Source: Musa acuminata AAA Group (taxonomy: Eukaryota > Streptophyta > Magnoliopsida > Zingiberales > Musaceae). From it: a stretch of 64,000 nt of DNA. The position numbers were made by a program, and so were the translations under genes. The stretch covers positions 22,360,501 to 22,424,500 of the forward strand of contig NC_088355.1 of the NCBI RefSeq assembly GCF_036884655.1. The letters run 5' to 3'. The notes below the pieces were generated by a model, which saw only the letters and a list, made by a program, of their open reading frames with translations, did no database searches and was not told the origin of the DNA. Shown piece by piece: positions 10,666 through 22,002 of the stretch (its first letter is position 1; the number at the start of each line of letters is the position of its first letter).

Positions 10666-12250
10666 CTACAAGAAAGGATGATTTTTAGGTACCCATTTGC
10701 TTTTGGGTGCCTCAAAGATAGATCTGCATTGTTTATCATGTTCCATGGAGTTTATCATGGTTCCTTTAGGAACCCAAATCAATTTGTTTGGACTTATTTT
10801 CTTGAATGGACAACAATGTGTCTTGTGTCCAAATTTACAACAGAAGTTACATTTGTCTTGATGTCGAATATGTAGGATGGAGCCTTTTATGAAGGTGGTT
10901 GGATTTTGGTGAGGACTTCTCACGAATCCAATTCCACTTCTTTTGGGAACGTGACCCTTGTTTGTAAGGATCATGTTCAATGACTTGCTACCAACCTCGA
11001 ATTTCTTCAAGGTGTCCTTAAGTAGTAAGTTTTCTTTTTGGAGAGTTTCTAGATCATGGCATTTTATGCATGGGCTTAAACTATCATGATGTTCAGCATT
11101 TAACTTATCGAAATTACAAATAAGACTATCATGCTCCTTTTTTAGCAATTTGTATTTACTACTGATAGTCTTACACTCATCAAACAATTCATGGAAAGCA
11201 TTTAATAATTCATCGAATGATAAATCTGCATCTATTGAATTTGTTACCTCATCTTCGATGGCCATTAAGGCGTAATGAGCAACTTGCTCGGTGTTGGACT
11301 CCTCTTCTTCGGATGCGCTTGAGTCATCCCATGTTGCTTGAAGCGCCTTTTTCTTTGATGTTCTCCTTTTGACTTGGGGACAATCACTCTTGTAGTGTCC
11401 CGGCTTTTTGCATTCATAGCAGATTACTTGGTCCTTCTTGAGTTCAAGTTTATTTTTTTGCATCATTCTTAAACTTGTTTCTTTTAAAGAACTTTTTAAA
11501 CTTTCTTGTTAGAAGTGCCAAGTCATCATCACAGTCCTCATCACTTGAGTTTTCTCTCAAGTGGCATTCAGAAGTTTTGAGTGCTATATCCTTCCTGTTC
11601 TTTGGAAGGATGTCTTCTTGCTCTTCATGAGCTTTACAAGTCATTTCGTAGGTCATTAATGACCCGATTAGTTCTTCAAGAGGGAAATTTCGCAAATCGT
11701 TTGCCTCTTGAATAGTAGTGACTTTAGGATCCCAACTCTTAGGAAGGGATCATAGTATCTTATTAACAAGCTCAAAATCCGAAAAGCTCTTTCCGAGTCC
11801 TTGTAGACCGTTGACGACATCCGTGAAACGGGTAAACATGTCGCCAATGGTTTCACTCGGTTTCATCCGAAAAAGTTCAAAAGAATGTAACAGTAAATTG
11901 ATTTTTGACTCTTTTACTCTACTTGTGCTCTCATGGGTCACTTCGAGTGTGTGCCAAATATCAAATGCAGTTTCACAAGTTGAAACACGGTTAAACTCGT
12001 TTTTATCAAGTGCACAAAATAAGGCATTCATAGCCTTTGCATTAAGAGCGAAAGCCTTCTTCTCCAAATCATTCCAATCGATCATTGGAAGAGAAGACTT
12101 CGAAAATCCGTTTTCGACAAGATTCCACAGTTCAAAATCCATAGAAATAAGAAAGATCCTCATTCGGGTCTTCCAGTAGGTGTAGTCCGTCCCACTGAAC
12201 ATGGGTGGACGCGTAATAGAATGCCCCTCTTGGATTCCGGCGTATGCCAT
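10666..12250 (-). pseudogene. gag: M1 gag, frameshifted
   Basis: Starts MAYAGIQEGHSITRPPMFSG, a UBN2-like retrotransposon gag (TYWKTRMRIFLISMDFELW, ALDKNEFNRVSTCETAFDIW). Frames 12250-11750, 11695-11450 and 11466-10666 must be joined, so there are at least two frameshifts (near 11750 and 11460). The last frame has the CCHC knuckle CYECKKPGHYKSDC, an acidic Ser/Glu stretch, a coiled-coil-like Leu/Lys region and a second knuckle CNFCCKFGHKTHCC in which the final Cys is kept. It ends KWVPKNHPFL followed by TAG at 10668-10666, the same stop position as in P2. Confidence 0.9.
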
Positions 12251-12288
12251 TTCTCTTTGGGTTTTAATCCGTTAGAGAGTTAACCTTG

Positions 12289-12300
12289 CTCTGATACCAA
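12289..12300 (-). promoter_or_regulatory. M1 primer-binding site
   Basis: CTCTGATACCAA on plus, which is TTGGTATCAGAG on minus, lies one base inside the 5' LTR end at 12302. It matches the 3' end of initiator Met-tRNA, the usual primer of plant copia elements. Confidence 0.9.
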
Positions 12301-12301
12301 C

Positions 12302-13329
12302 TGTTAGGATCGAGAGCACTAAGAGGGGGGGGGGGGAATTAGTGCAGCGGAAATCTTTCAACGATTAAAAATGAAAGCTGCGTTCGTTCGATAAAATCTA
12401 TTTTGATGCAAAAGCCGATTCTAAGATTACTTATGATTAAGTGCAGTTTACGTTTAAACACAATTAGCGTCTAAACGCAGTTTTCGTCTAAATGCAGATT
12501 GCGTCTAAACTCAGATTGCGTCTAAACGCAGTTTGCGTCTAAGCGCAGATTGTGACTAAGCACAGTTTGCGTCTAAACATAGTTTGCGTCTAAGCACAGT
12601 TTAAGCAGAAGTATAAAGACAATGTGCTGCTATTGTACAGCTCAAAAAGTAATCTGCAAAAAGCAGATTTACGTCTAAACGTAGATTTACGTCTAAATGC
12701 AGATTTACGTCTAAACGCAGATTTACGTCTTAAACGCAGATTTACGTCTGAACTTTGAAACACGTTTGTATACTCGTAGAAGGCAGTATGCAGTTGAAAT
12801 CAAGACGTAAATGTAAACTGAAATCTGATGATTGTGCGAGGAAAGCCGATTTACGTCTAAATGCAGTTTTACGTCTAAATGTTGAAACTCGTTCGTAAAA
12901 TTGCAGAAGACAGTTTGCAGTTATAAATAGAATCAAAATGTAAATGTAAGCTGCAAAGAAACTCGTTCGTAAAAGCACAGAAGACAGTTCGCAGTTATAA
13001 ACAGATTCAAGATGTAAATGTAAGCTGCAATGTAAAGATCGTACGAAAACACCATTTGACGTATGAATGTAGATTCGGAAAGATTAGAACTTAGAAACTT
13101 GTTCGTAAAAGCGCAGAGAGCAGTAGCTATGTAGGAGGTTTGTAGTAATGATAAAGTGCTCAAAATAAACGCAAACCAGAGATTTAGAATGGTTCGGTCA
13201 GTCTTGACCTACTCCAATTTTGGCTTCCTCCACCGACGAGGTCATCGTCGTCAACTAGGGGCCTTACTTCAATAGGCGAAGGCCAACTGCCCATTTACAG
13301 TTTCTCTCCTTTTGACGGGCTCAGGAGAC
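12302..13329 (-). repeat. M1 5' LTR, proximal segment
   Basis: U5 and R part of the LTR up to CAGGAGAC, where M2 was inserted; GAGAC at 13325-13329 is duplicated at 22003-22007. It holds a G tract near 12325 and a worn 18-bp array (about 12430-12760). Sampled stretches differ from the 3' LTR by roughly 4 to 6 percent by eye. Confidence 0.9.
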
Positions 13330-15821
13330 TGTTAGGATCTAGAGCACTAAGAGGGGGGGGTGAATTAGTGCAGCGGAAATCTTACAGCAATTTAAAAACC
13401 GAAAGGTGTGTTCGTTCAATAAAATCTATTATGATGCAAAAGCCGATTCACAGTTTGTATTTAAGCGCAGTTTGCGTCTAAGCACAGATTGCGTCTAAGA
13501 GCAGTTTACGTCTAAATGCAGTTTACGTCTAAATGCAGTTTTACGTCTAAACGCAGTTTTACGTCTAAACGCAATTTTACGTCTAAACGTAGTTTTGCGT
13601 CTGAACGCAGTTTTACGTCTGAACGCAGTTTTGCGTCTGAACGCAGTTTTGCGTCTGAACGCAGTTTTACGTCTGAACGCAGTTTTGCGTCTGAACGCAG
13701 TTTTGCGTCTAAACGTGGTTTTACGTCTAAACACAGTTTTGCGTCTAAATGCAGTTTTACGTCTAAACGCAGAAACTGAACTTTGAAAATCTTTTGGTGA
13801 ATGTGCAGAAAGCAGTTCGCAGTTATGAATGGAATCAAAGCGTAAGCGTAAACTACGATGTAAAGATCGTACGAAAACACCGATTTACGTCTCAATGCAG
13901 ATTCGGAAAGATCTGAACTTAGAGAATCGTTCGTAAAAGCGCAGAGGGCAGTAGCTATGTAGGAGGTTTGCAGTAATGATAAAGTGCTAAAAAATAAACG
14001 CAAACCAGAGATTTAGAGTGGTTCGGTCAGTCTTGACCTACTCCACTTTTGGCTTCCTCCACCGATGAGGTTGCCGACGTCAACTAGAGGCCTTCATTCA
14101 ATAGGCGAAGGCCAACTGCCCTTTTACAGTTTCTCTCCTTTTGACAGGCTCAGGAGACAACTTTACAGATCCTTTCTCTCCTCTCTTTACAACTCAAGAC
14201 TTTGAAGAACAGAAAGAGGAGAACTTTTGGACTTTACACAATTTTGAGCTCTTAGAATCACAGAAAAGATTAGGAATTCGGAGTGGATCTGTATCCTTTC
14301 AGTGTTGAATGGGTGGGGTATTTATAGGCCCCAACCCAATTCAAATTTGGAGCTCAAAACGATCAAATCCCGGAATTCCGGGATCAGGCGGTTGCACCTC
14401 TTGACTGGAGAGGTGGCACCACCTGGCAGAGCTCGAAGACTGAGCTCAGGCGATTGCACCTTTCTACCAGAGCTCGAAGACTGAGCTCGATGGTTGCACC
14501 GCCTGGCAGAGCTCGAAGACTGAGCTCGGTGGTTGCACCGCCTGGCAGAGCTCGAAGTCTAAGCTCAGTGGTTGCATCACTTGGCAGAGCTCGAAACTGA
14601 GCTCAGGCTGATGCACCTCTCTGCCAGAGCTCGAAGACTGAGCTCGGTGGTTGCACCACCTGGCAGAGCTCGAAGTCTGAGCTCTGTGGTTGCTCCGCCT
14701 GGCAGAGCTCGAAACTTGAGCTCTGGAGGTGCTACCTCTTGACAGAGGAGGTTGCACCGCCCAGTCTCGCTTGGAGACTGAGCCCTGGGCGGTTGCACCT
14801 CTTGGCTGGGGCGGTTGCACCGCCCAGTCTCGCTGGAAGACATAGCCTGGGCGGTGCTACCTCCAACCCTGGCGGTGGCACCTCTTTCACTATTCCAGCT
14901 CACTTGGTTTGGCTCCAAACTTGGTCCAAACCAGTCCGAACTTGGGCCTAATTGGCCCCTACTTGGGTTATAGGATTAACACCTAATCCTAACCCTAATT
15001 AACATGCTAACTATGAATTTAAAGACATTTTCTAAGCTATTACAAATTCCGCAAATCAAGACTTCTTTTGGCGAGCTTCCGGTAAATTTCCGGCGGTCTT
15101 CCGATGAACTCTCGGAAACCATTCTACGGACTCCCGGCAAGCTCCTAGACTTCACGATTTGATCTTAGCGAGTTCTAACGAGCTTCGTCGGCAAGCTCCG
15201 ATCTTTCTCGGCGAGCTCCGTGAACTTCCAACGAACCTTCCGGCGAGCTTCCGAAAAACCCTTCGGCAAGCTCCCAACTCATTCTCGGCTAGTTCCGGTA
15301 GCATTCCCGACGAACCTTCGGACTTCCGTCGAACTCTCGAACTCACAATAAATCCTTCGCGCTTGACTCCGACACTTTGTTTTGCTTTATGTCTTCATCG
15401 TTATCATAGTTAATCCTGCACAATAAAACAAAACTTCGATCGAGACAATTAATCCTAAGCAATTTAACCAAGTTGTCCGGCATGTCATTGGTCCCTCGAC
15501 GCTTCGTCCGATTCTTCGGCGCATCGTCCTCTCCTGCAGCCTATTGCGCAATCGGCCAGTTGACTCCGCAACTCCGATATCCTTGGCACAATACCTGCTC
15601 TTCTTGGCCCGATGCCCGAGTCCACGGCCCGAAGCCTTCTGTCGATACGTCGACCGATCCACCGGCTCGACGTCCAATCTTCTGACATGTTCCTTCGGCA
15701 CAACATGATTTTCCTGCTTTAATTGTCTCATCCTGATCGAAGCATCCTGCGTCACTCAAAACGCAGATTAAATCATAAACATATATCAAGTAGTTTCATC
15801 ATCAAAATACGAGATTCAACA
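13330..15821 (-). repeat. M2 3' LTR (2492 bp)
   Basis: TGTTAGGATCTAGAGC to CGAGATTCAACA on plus. Contains the 18-bp array (13452-13771), TATA word TATTTATA at 14319-14326, a GC-rich dyad array (about 14385-14880) and, at its U3 start (about 15420-15790), a block of about 400 bp that M1, M3 and P2 LTRs lack but P1 has. It is 57 bp longer than the 5' LTR: 36 bp in the 18-bp array and about 21 bp in the GC array. Confidence 0.92.
13452..13771. repeat. 18-bp tandem array in M2 3' LTR
   Basis: About 16 to 17 units of ACGTCTAAACGCAGTTTT with variants GCGTCTGAACGCAGTTTT. Because 18 is a multiple of three, all frames stay open and give false proteins with a six-residue repeat. The sister array in the 5' LTR (19690-19973) is 36 bp shorter. 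Confidence 0.9.
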
Positions 15822-18626
15822 ATCTCCCCCTTTTTGATGATGACAACCACTTGATGACGGAGTTAAACTTAACTCCCAGAGTTTAAATAAACTCCCCCTA
15901 TCAATATGCCATATTGATAGAACCTTGAATTCAAACTGAATTCAAGTCATTGCAATATTCATCATGAATACATGCAACACGTCAACATGAACATATGCAT
16001 AAACTTATGCATCACATGTCATGTCATCAACATACTTCTCCCCCTTTGTCATCAACAAAAAGGAGAAGTATCACAATTAATCGTTTGTGTGTGATATTGG
16101 TTCAACTCATTGCATGAAAATCATAATATCAAGTTTTATCATCATGCAATCTTGGAGCTAGAAGATTTAGCAAGTGTTACATCATGCTTAGAACATTCAT
16201 GCTATCAAGTTTTAGATATGCAAGTTTTATAGCATATAAGATAGCACTTTTGGTAATGTTCAAGATAGCAAGTTCTACATCATGCAAGCTAGCAAATTAG
16301 AGATGTTCAAGAAGGCAACTCTTGCTTCTTGAAAATTTTGCTCACTTTGCTAGATGCGCAAGTTAGCATTTTTGCCTCTTGAGATAGGCAAGATAGCACA
16401 TTTGCTTCTTTTGAGATAGCAACTTTTTGCTTCTCTTTAGACCAACAAGCTAGCAATTTTTACAATATACAAGTTTCACAATATATAAGCTAGCAAAAAT
16501 TTCGAAAGCAAATGCAAGATAGCTTTCTTGTGTAAGCTCATGATTCTTGCTTCCTATTGCAATGTGCAAATTGCAAGTTTTGCTTCTTGAGATATTCAAG
16601 ATAGTGATGTTCAAGAAGACAATTTTTCTTCTTGAAATAAGCAAGTTAGCAATCTTTGCTACATAAGATAGGCAAGCTAGCAATCAAGTTTTTGCATCTT
16701 CTTGACTTGTACAAGCTAGCTATCTCCCCCTTTGTCATTGTAAAAAAAAGAAAGAGAGAATACAGTTTTGTAGTTCTCTTTTCCTTTTACAAAGATTTCA
16801 AAATCATGACAAATGATGAATAATCAAGTTATGAATGTCAAGACAATTTTTCATCATGAATATTTTATCATTGCATGCATCATTATCATAAATTGAAGTA
16901 TTACATGCATGATATCATATCACCATTACATTAATGTTTCAATATAACAATTTCTTCTCAAAATGTGTAACTCGACACTCATAGCATTTTAAATCATGAT
17001 TTACATTATATGCAATACATCACATCATAATTAGAAAGCACAAGTATTGCATGCATAATTGCACATCATAAATGTTTCATATCATGATGGTATCAATTTT
17101 GTCAAATTATATCCTACCATGCATGATCAAAACTTCTCCCCATTTTATCATTGAAAACAAGAAGAAAGTAGGGGGAAGAGCATAAAAGTGTTAAATATTT
17201 CAATCATTTCAAAGCATTTACATCATAGATCAAGTCATGATTCGTGATTCATCATAAAGCAAGTTAGTTTTCAATCATCACATAAGGCTTTTAAGGAATT
17301 TTTGAAACATAGAAGAATGATTAATTTAAGCATACAATGTTTCAATCCATGAATACCACAAGATATTATTTGTGACTTCAATTTTGCAAGATCAAGATTA
17401 TGATTTAGATAAAACTTATTCAAATCAAATCATTAACTTGAAATTCATAATCAAGTCATTAAAATTAATTTCGAGATTCACAAAATATCATGAAATCATT
17501 AATCTCGATTAGATGGGAAAAGCATTTTTTTTTTTTTAAGAGATTCTTTTTCATCTAAGCATGCCTTAGTCTTTATATGCCAAATTAAGATAAGCATGAA
17601 AGTTCAAGACATAAGGCAAATAAATCTTGTATTATGAAATATATGATATCAAGGCTCATGATTCATTCGAAAAGATATAGTACAAAGAGCAACTTGAAAC
17701 ATTCTTATCAAGATCACATTTTAAAATATTCCAAGTTTCAAGATATCAATATGACACTTCATTGAATTGCATTTCATTTGAAGAAACCCTTTTTGATAAA
17801 TGTAGGGAGCATAATGAATGATCTTGATTTATAAAGAGCTTCATGTTATAATTATCAAGATCATGATTATGATTATTCTCTTTAGCAAAGAATCACAAAA
17901 GCACTTTATTTTTGCATAAGAAATCTCATTGTATTATGATTTATAAATTCTTTTTCTGCACATGAATCATAGGAGATATGAATGTGAAACAAATCTTTGC
18001 AAGCAAACACACTATCATTCATATTTCAAGATGGAATTTATAAGCAGGAATCATTTCATCAAATCTATTTTAGAAAAATATTTTTTATAAGTGTATGAGA
18101 AAATCTGATTGTTAGGATATCAATTGTTAAGTGAATCCGAGAATGAAATTAACATTTTCATATATTCAGATATGATTTTTGCTATAGATCTTGAAATTAA
18201 ATCAAGAAGATTAAACAAGCTCATGATCATGGATAACTTAAAATCTCATGCATAAAATTGTTAATAACCATTTAATATTACATCTTTATGCATTACTTTA
18301 AATCAAACGTGATTTCATTCAACAATGTTAATCAAACATGATAAACATTATTACTTCTTAACCATGATCAAAATCATTTTATTTGTTTATCATGCAATAT
18401 TATCATTTTCGAAATTATCAGCATGATCATAATTTTTTGTATTTTTATTTTTAAACATGTAATTTTCAAGAAAATTAATTCTAAAAGAAAATATATCATG
18501 AAAGCATCAAGTAATTTTAAAATAAATCAAAGGCATTTTAATTACCTCAGTGTCGTAGGCTAGTAAGGCGTAGTTTGCCGCCTTGCTTTTGTTGACTTTC
18601 TCGTCTTCAGATGAGCTCGATTCATC
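15822..18626 (-). other. M2 long AT-rich non-coding tract replacing pol
   Basis: 2.8 kb with no reading frame of note. The PPT lies against the LTR (ATCTCCCCCTTTTT, 15822-15835), with further PPT-like words near 16038 and 16722 (CTCCCCCTTTGTCAT). A palindrome GGAGTTAAACTTAACTCC is at 15859-15876. Bases 16140-16700 hold a low-complexity series of words around AGCAAG and CTTCTTGA. The tract is recognisably homologous to P1 28529-31311 in reverse. It contains no trace of pol, not even dead pol. Confidence 0.85.
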
Positions 18627-19517
18627 CTAATTTTTGTTCTTCTTCTTGCGTTTAAAGCAAGTAGTTCCATTCTTTTTACTTTTTAATTTTCGTTTCATTT
18701 GTAGTTTAAGTTCACCATCACTTGAGCTTACGCTCGAGTGGTCTTCAAATGTTCTATGTCCCAAATCCTTCCTGTTCTTTGGAAGGTTGGTTTGTTCATC
18801 ATTGTCCTCATCACTTGAGTCATCGCTCAAGTGGCATTCATTTGTCCAGAGTTCCAAATCCTTCCTGTTCTTTGGAAGGTGATTGTGTTCAACATGTTCA
18901 TCATGTGCATTGTGCACCATTTCATATGTCATCAATGAACCAATTAGTTCTTCAAGTGGTAAGTTGTTTAGATTTTTAGCTTCTTGTATTGCAGTTACTT
19001 TTGAATCCCACTTTTTAGAAAGAGAACGCAAAATCTTGTTTACGAGTTCAAAATCCGAAAAACATTTTCCAAGAGCTCTTAAACTATTGACGACATCCGT
19101 GAAACGGGTGTACATGTCGCCTATAGTCTCGCTTGGTTGCATTTGAAAAAACTCAAAATCATGCAATAAAAAGTTAACTTTCGAGTGTTTGACTCTACTA
19201 GTTCCCTCGTGCGTGATTTCAAGAATTCGCCAAATGTCAAAAGCCGTTTCACACGTAGAAATCCGATTGAACTCATTTTTGTCCAATGCGCAAAATAAGG
19301 CATTCATAGCCTTTGCGTTTAAAGAAAAATTCTTCTTCTCCAAATCCGACCATTCGTTCATCGGTTTGGAGGGAAGTTGAAAACCGTTTTCAATGATACT
19401 CCATAAGTCTAAATTCGTAGAAATCAAGAAAACTCTCATTCGAGTTTTCCAATAAGTGTAGTCCAATCCGTTAAACAACGGTGGACGAAAGACCGAAAAG
19501 CCCTCTTGAAGAGCCAT
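18627..19517 (-). CDS. gag: M2 gag (about 296 residues, no zinc knuckle)
   Basis: The start is taken at 19517 (MALQEGFSVFRPPLFNGL), the position matching the P2 gag start; the longer frame reaches into the LTR and is not credible. The frame is open to 18627. It has the UBN2-type core (DYTYWKTRMRVFLISTNLD, KAMNALFCALDKNEFNR, AFDIW, SDFELVNKILRSL, EELIGSLMTYEM), followed by an acidic Ser/Asp stretch and a basic Lys-rich tail. It stops just where P2 gag has its first CCHC knuckle; the Cys residues there are absent or unpaired (TCFKRKKK). So it encodes a short capsid-like protein that could co-assemble with gag from full elements. No frameshift is seen. Confidence 0.85.
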   Translation of the reverse strand: MALQEGFSVFRPPLFNGLDYTYWKTRMRVFLISTNLDLWSIIENGFQLPSKPMNEWSDLEKKNFSLNAKAMNALFCALDKNEFNRISTCETAFDIWRILEITHEGTSRVKHSKVNFLLHDFEFFQMQPSETIGDMYTRFTDVVNSLRALGKCFSDFELVNKILRSLSKKWDSKVTAIQEAKNLNNLPLEELIGSLMTYEMVHNAHDEHVEHNHLPKNRKDLELWTNECHLSDDSSDEDNDEQTNLPKNRKDLGHRTFEDHSSVSSSDGELKLQMKRKLKSKKNGTTCFKRKKKNKN

Positions 19518-19553
19518 TTCTCTCAGGTGTAAATCCGAAATGAGAAATACCCC

Positions 19554-19565
19554 GCTCTGATACCA
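19554..19565 (-). promoter_or_regulatory. M2 primer-binding site
   Basis: GCTCTGATACCA on plus, or TGGTATCAGAGC on minus, two bases from the 5' LTR end. Initiator Met-tRNA type. Confidence 0.9.
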
Positions 19566-19567
19566 AT

Positions 19568-22002
19568 TGTTAGGATCTAGAGCACTAAGAGGAGGGGGGT
19601 GAATTAGTGCAGCGGAAATCTTACAGCAATTTAAAAACCGAAAGGTGTGTTCGTTCAATAAAATCTATTATGATGCAAAAGCCGATTCACAGTTTGTATT
19701 TAAGCGCAGTTTGCGTCTAAGCGCAGATTGCGTCTAAGAGCAGTTTACGTCTAAACGCAGTTTGCGTCTAAACGCAGTTTTACGTCTAAACGCAGTTTTA
19801 CGTCTAAACACAATTTTTCGTCTAAACGTAGTTTTGCGTCTGAACGCATTTTTACGTCTGAACGCAGTTTTGCGTCTGAACGCAGTTTTGCGTCTGAACG
19901 CAGTTTTGCGTCTAAACGTGGTTTTACGTCTAAACACAGTTTTGCGTCTAAACGCAGTTTTACGTCTAAACGCAGAAACTGAACTTTGAAAATTTTTTGT
20001 GAATGTGCAGAAAGCAGTTCGCAGTTATGAATGGAATCAAAGCGTAAGCGTAAACTACGATGTAAAGATCGTACGAAAACACCGATTTACGTCTCAATGC
20101 AGATTCGGAAAGATCTGAACTTAGAGAATCGTTCGTAAAAGCGCAGAGGGCAGTAGCTATGTAGGAGGTTTGCAGTAATGATAAAGTGCTAAAAAATAAA
20201 CGCAAACTAGAGATTTAGAGTGGTTCGGTCAGTCTTGACCTACTCCACTTTTGGCTTCCTCCACTGATGAGGTTGCCGACGTCAACTAGAGGCCTTCCTT
20301 CAATAGGCGAAGGCCAACTGCCCTTTTACAGTTTCTCTCCTTTTGACAGGCTCAGGAGACAACCTTTACAGATCCTTTCTCTCCTCTCTTTACAACTCAA
20401 GACTTTGAAGAACAGAAAGAGGAGAACTTTTGGACTTTACACAATTTTGAGCTCTTAGAATCACAAAAAAGATCAGGAATTCGGAGTGGATCTGTATCCT
20501 TTCAGTGTTGAATGGGTGGGGTATTTATAGGCCCCAACCCAATTCAAATTTGGAGCTCAAAATGATCAAATCCCGGAATTCCGGGATCAGGCGGTTGCAC
20601 CTCTTGACTGGAGAGGTGGCACCACCTAGCAGAGCTCGAAGACTGAGCTCAGGCGATTGCACCTTTCTGCCAGAGCTCGAAGACTGAGCTCGATGGTTGC
20701 ACCGCCTGGCAGAGCTCGAAGACTGAGCTCGGTGGTTGCACCGCCTGGCAGAGCTCGAAGTCTAAGCTCAGTGGTTGCATCACCTGGCAGAGCTCGAAAC
20801 TGAGCTCAGGCTAATGCACCTCTCTGCCAGAGCTCGAAGACTGAGCTCGATGGTTGCACCACCTGGCAGAGCTCGAAGTCTGAGCTCGGTGGTTGCTCCG
20901 CCTGGCAGAGCTCGAAACTTGAGCTCTGGAGGTGCTACCTCTTGACAGAGGAGGTTGCACCGCCCAGTCTCGCTTGGAGACTGAGCCCTGGGCGGTTGCA
21001 CCGCCCAGTCTCGCTGGAAGACATAGCCTGGGCGGTGCTACCTCCAACCCTGGCGATGGCACCTCTTTCACTATTCCAGCTCACTTGGTTTGGCTCCAAA
21101 CTTGGTCCAAACCAGTCCGAACTTGGGCCTAATTGGCCCCTACTTGGGTTATAGGATTAACACCTAATCCTAACCCTAATTAACATTCTAACTATGAATT
21201 TAAAGACATTTTCTAAGCTATTACAAATTCCGCAAATCAAGACTTCTTCTGGCGAGCTTCCGGCAAATTTCCGGCGGTCTTCCGATGAACTCTCGGAAAC
21301 CATTCTACGGACTCCCGGCAAGCTCCTAGACTTCACGATTTGATCTTAGCGAGTTCTAACGAGCTTCGTCGGCAAGCTCCGATCTTTCTCGGCGAGCTCC
21401 GTGAACTTCCAACGAACCTTCCGGCGAGCTTCCGAAAAACCCTTCGGCAAGCTCCCAACTCATTCTCGGCTAGTTCCGGTAGCATTCCCGACGAACCTTC
21501 GGACTTCCGTCGAACTCTCGAACTCGCAATAAATCCTTCGCGCTTGACTCCGACACTTTGTTTCGCTTTATGTCTTCATCGTTATCATAGTTAATCCTGC
21601 ACAATAAAACAAAACTTCGATCGAGACAATTAATCCTAAGCAATTTAACCAAGTTGTCCGGCATGTCATTGGTCCCTCGACGCTTCGTCCGATTCTTCGG
21701 CGCATCGTCCTCTCCTGCAGCCTATTGTGCAATCGGCCAGTTGACACTGCAACTCCGATATCCTTGGCACAATACCTGCTCTTCTTGTCCCGATGCCCGA
21801 GTCCACGGCCCGAAGCCTTCTGTCGATACGTCGACCGATCCACCGGCTCGACGTCCAATCTTCTGACATGTTCCTTCAGCACAACATGATTTTCCTACTT
21901 TAATTGTCTCATCCTGATCGAAGCATCCTGCGTCACTCAAAACGCAGATTAAATCATAAACATATATCAAGTAGTTTCATCATCAAAATACTAGATTCAA
22001 CA
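19568..22002 (-). repeat. M2 5' LTR (2435 bp)
   Basis: Same blocks as its 3' LTR: 18-bp array 19690-19973, TATA word 20522-20529, GC dyad array about 20590-21060, 400-bp U3 block about 21600-21970. It ends TAGATTCAACA against GAGAC at 22003. Promoter activity for the element would start here, reading toward lower coordinates. Confidence 0.92.
20522..20529 (-). promoter_or_regulatory. TATA box of M2 5' LTR
   Basis: TATTTATA on plus, TATAAATA on minus, in the context GGCCTATAAATACCCC that recurs in every Sirevirus LTR of the window. It lies just downstream of the GC-rich dyad array in the direction of transcription. Confidence 0.75.

Larger units (their letters stand above)
13330..22002 (-). 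mobile_element. M2: gag-only non-autonomous Sirevirus in M1 5' LTR
   Basis: 8673 bp flanked by GAGAC (13325-13329 and 22003-22007). 3' LTR 13330-15821, non-coding 15822-18626, gag 18627-19517, PBS 19554-19565 and 5' LTR 19568-22002. There is no PR, INT, RT or RNase H anywhere between gag and the 3' LTR, only AT-rich sequence. The two LTRs are very alike (about 1 percent apart by eye outside length changes), so it moved fairly recently and must have used enzymes of another element. P1 has the same organisation. Confidence 0.9.

Noticed and set aside
13452..13771. Array of short regular repeats that could suggest CRISPR
   Set aside because: Units are head-to-tail with no unique spacers, lie inside plant LTRs, and have no cas genes nearby.
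13495..13779. Proteins with six-residue repeats on both strands (FRRKTA, ASERSF, LRLNAV patterns), also at 19734-19989
   Set aside because: They come from an 18-bp tandem array inside LTRs. The unit length keeps every frame open, so openness is not evidence of coding.
15159..15413. ORFs in LTR U3 regions repeated many times (for example 44786-45157, 52287-52658, 15387-15755)
   Set aside because: They recur because the LTRs recur; frames break between copies at indels and both strands are open in GC-rich sequence.
16100..18600. Possible long non-coding RNA gene or host intergenic DNA
   Set aside because: The tract is bounded by one M2 LTR and its gag and has a homologue in P1, so it is the internal filler of the element; there is no independent sign of a transcript.
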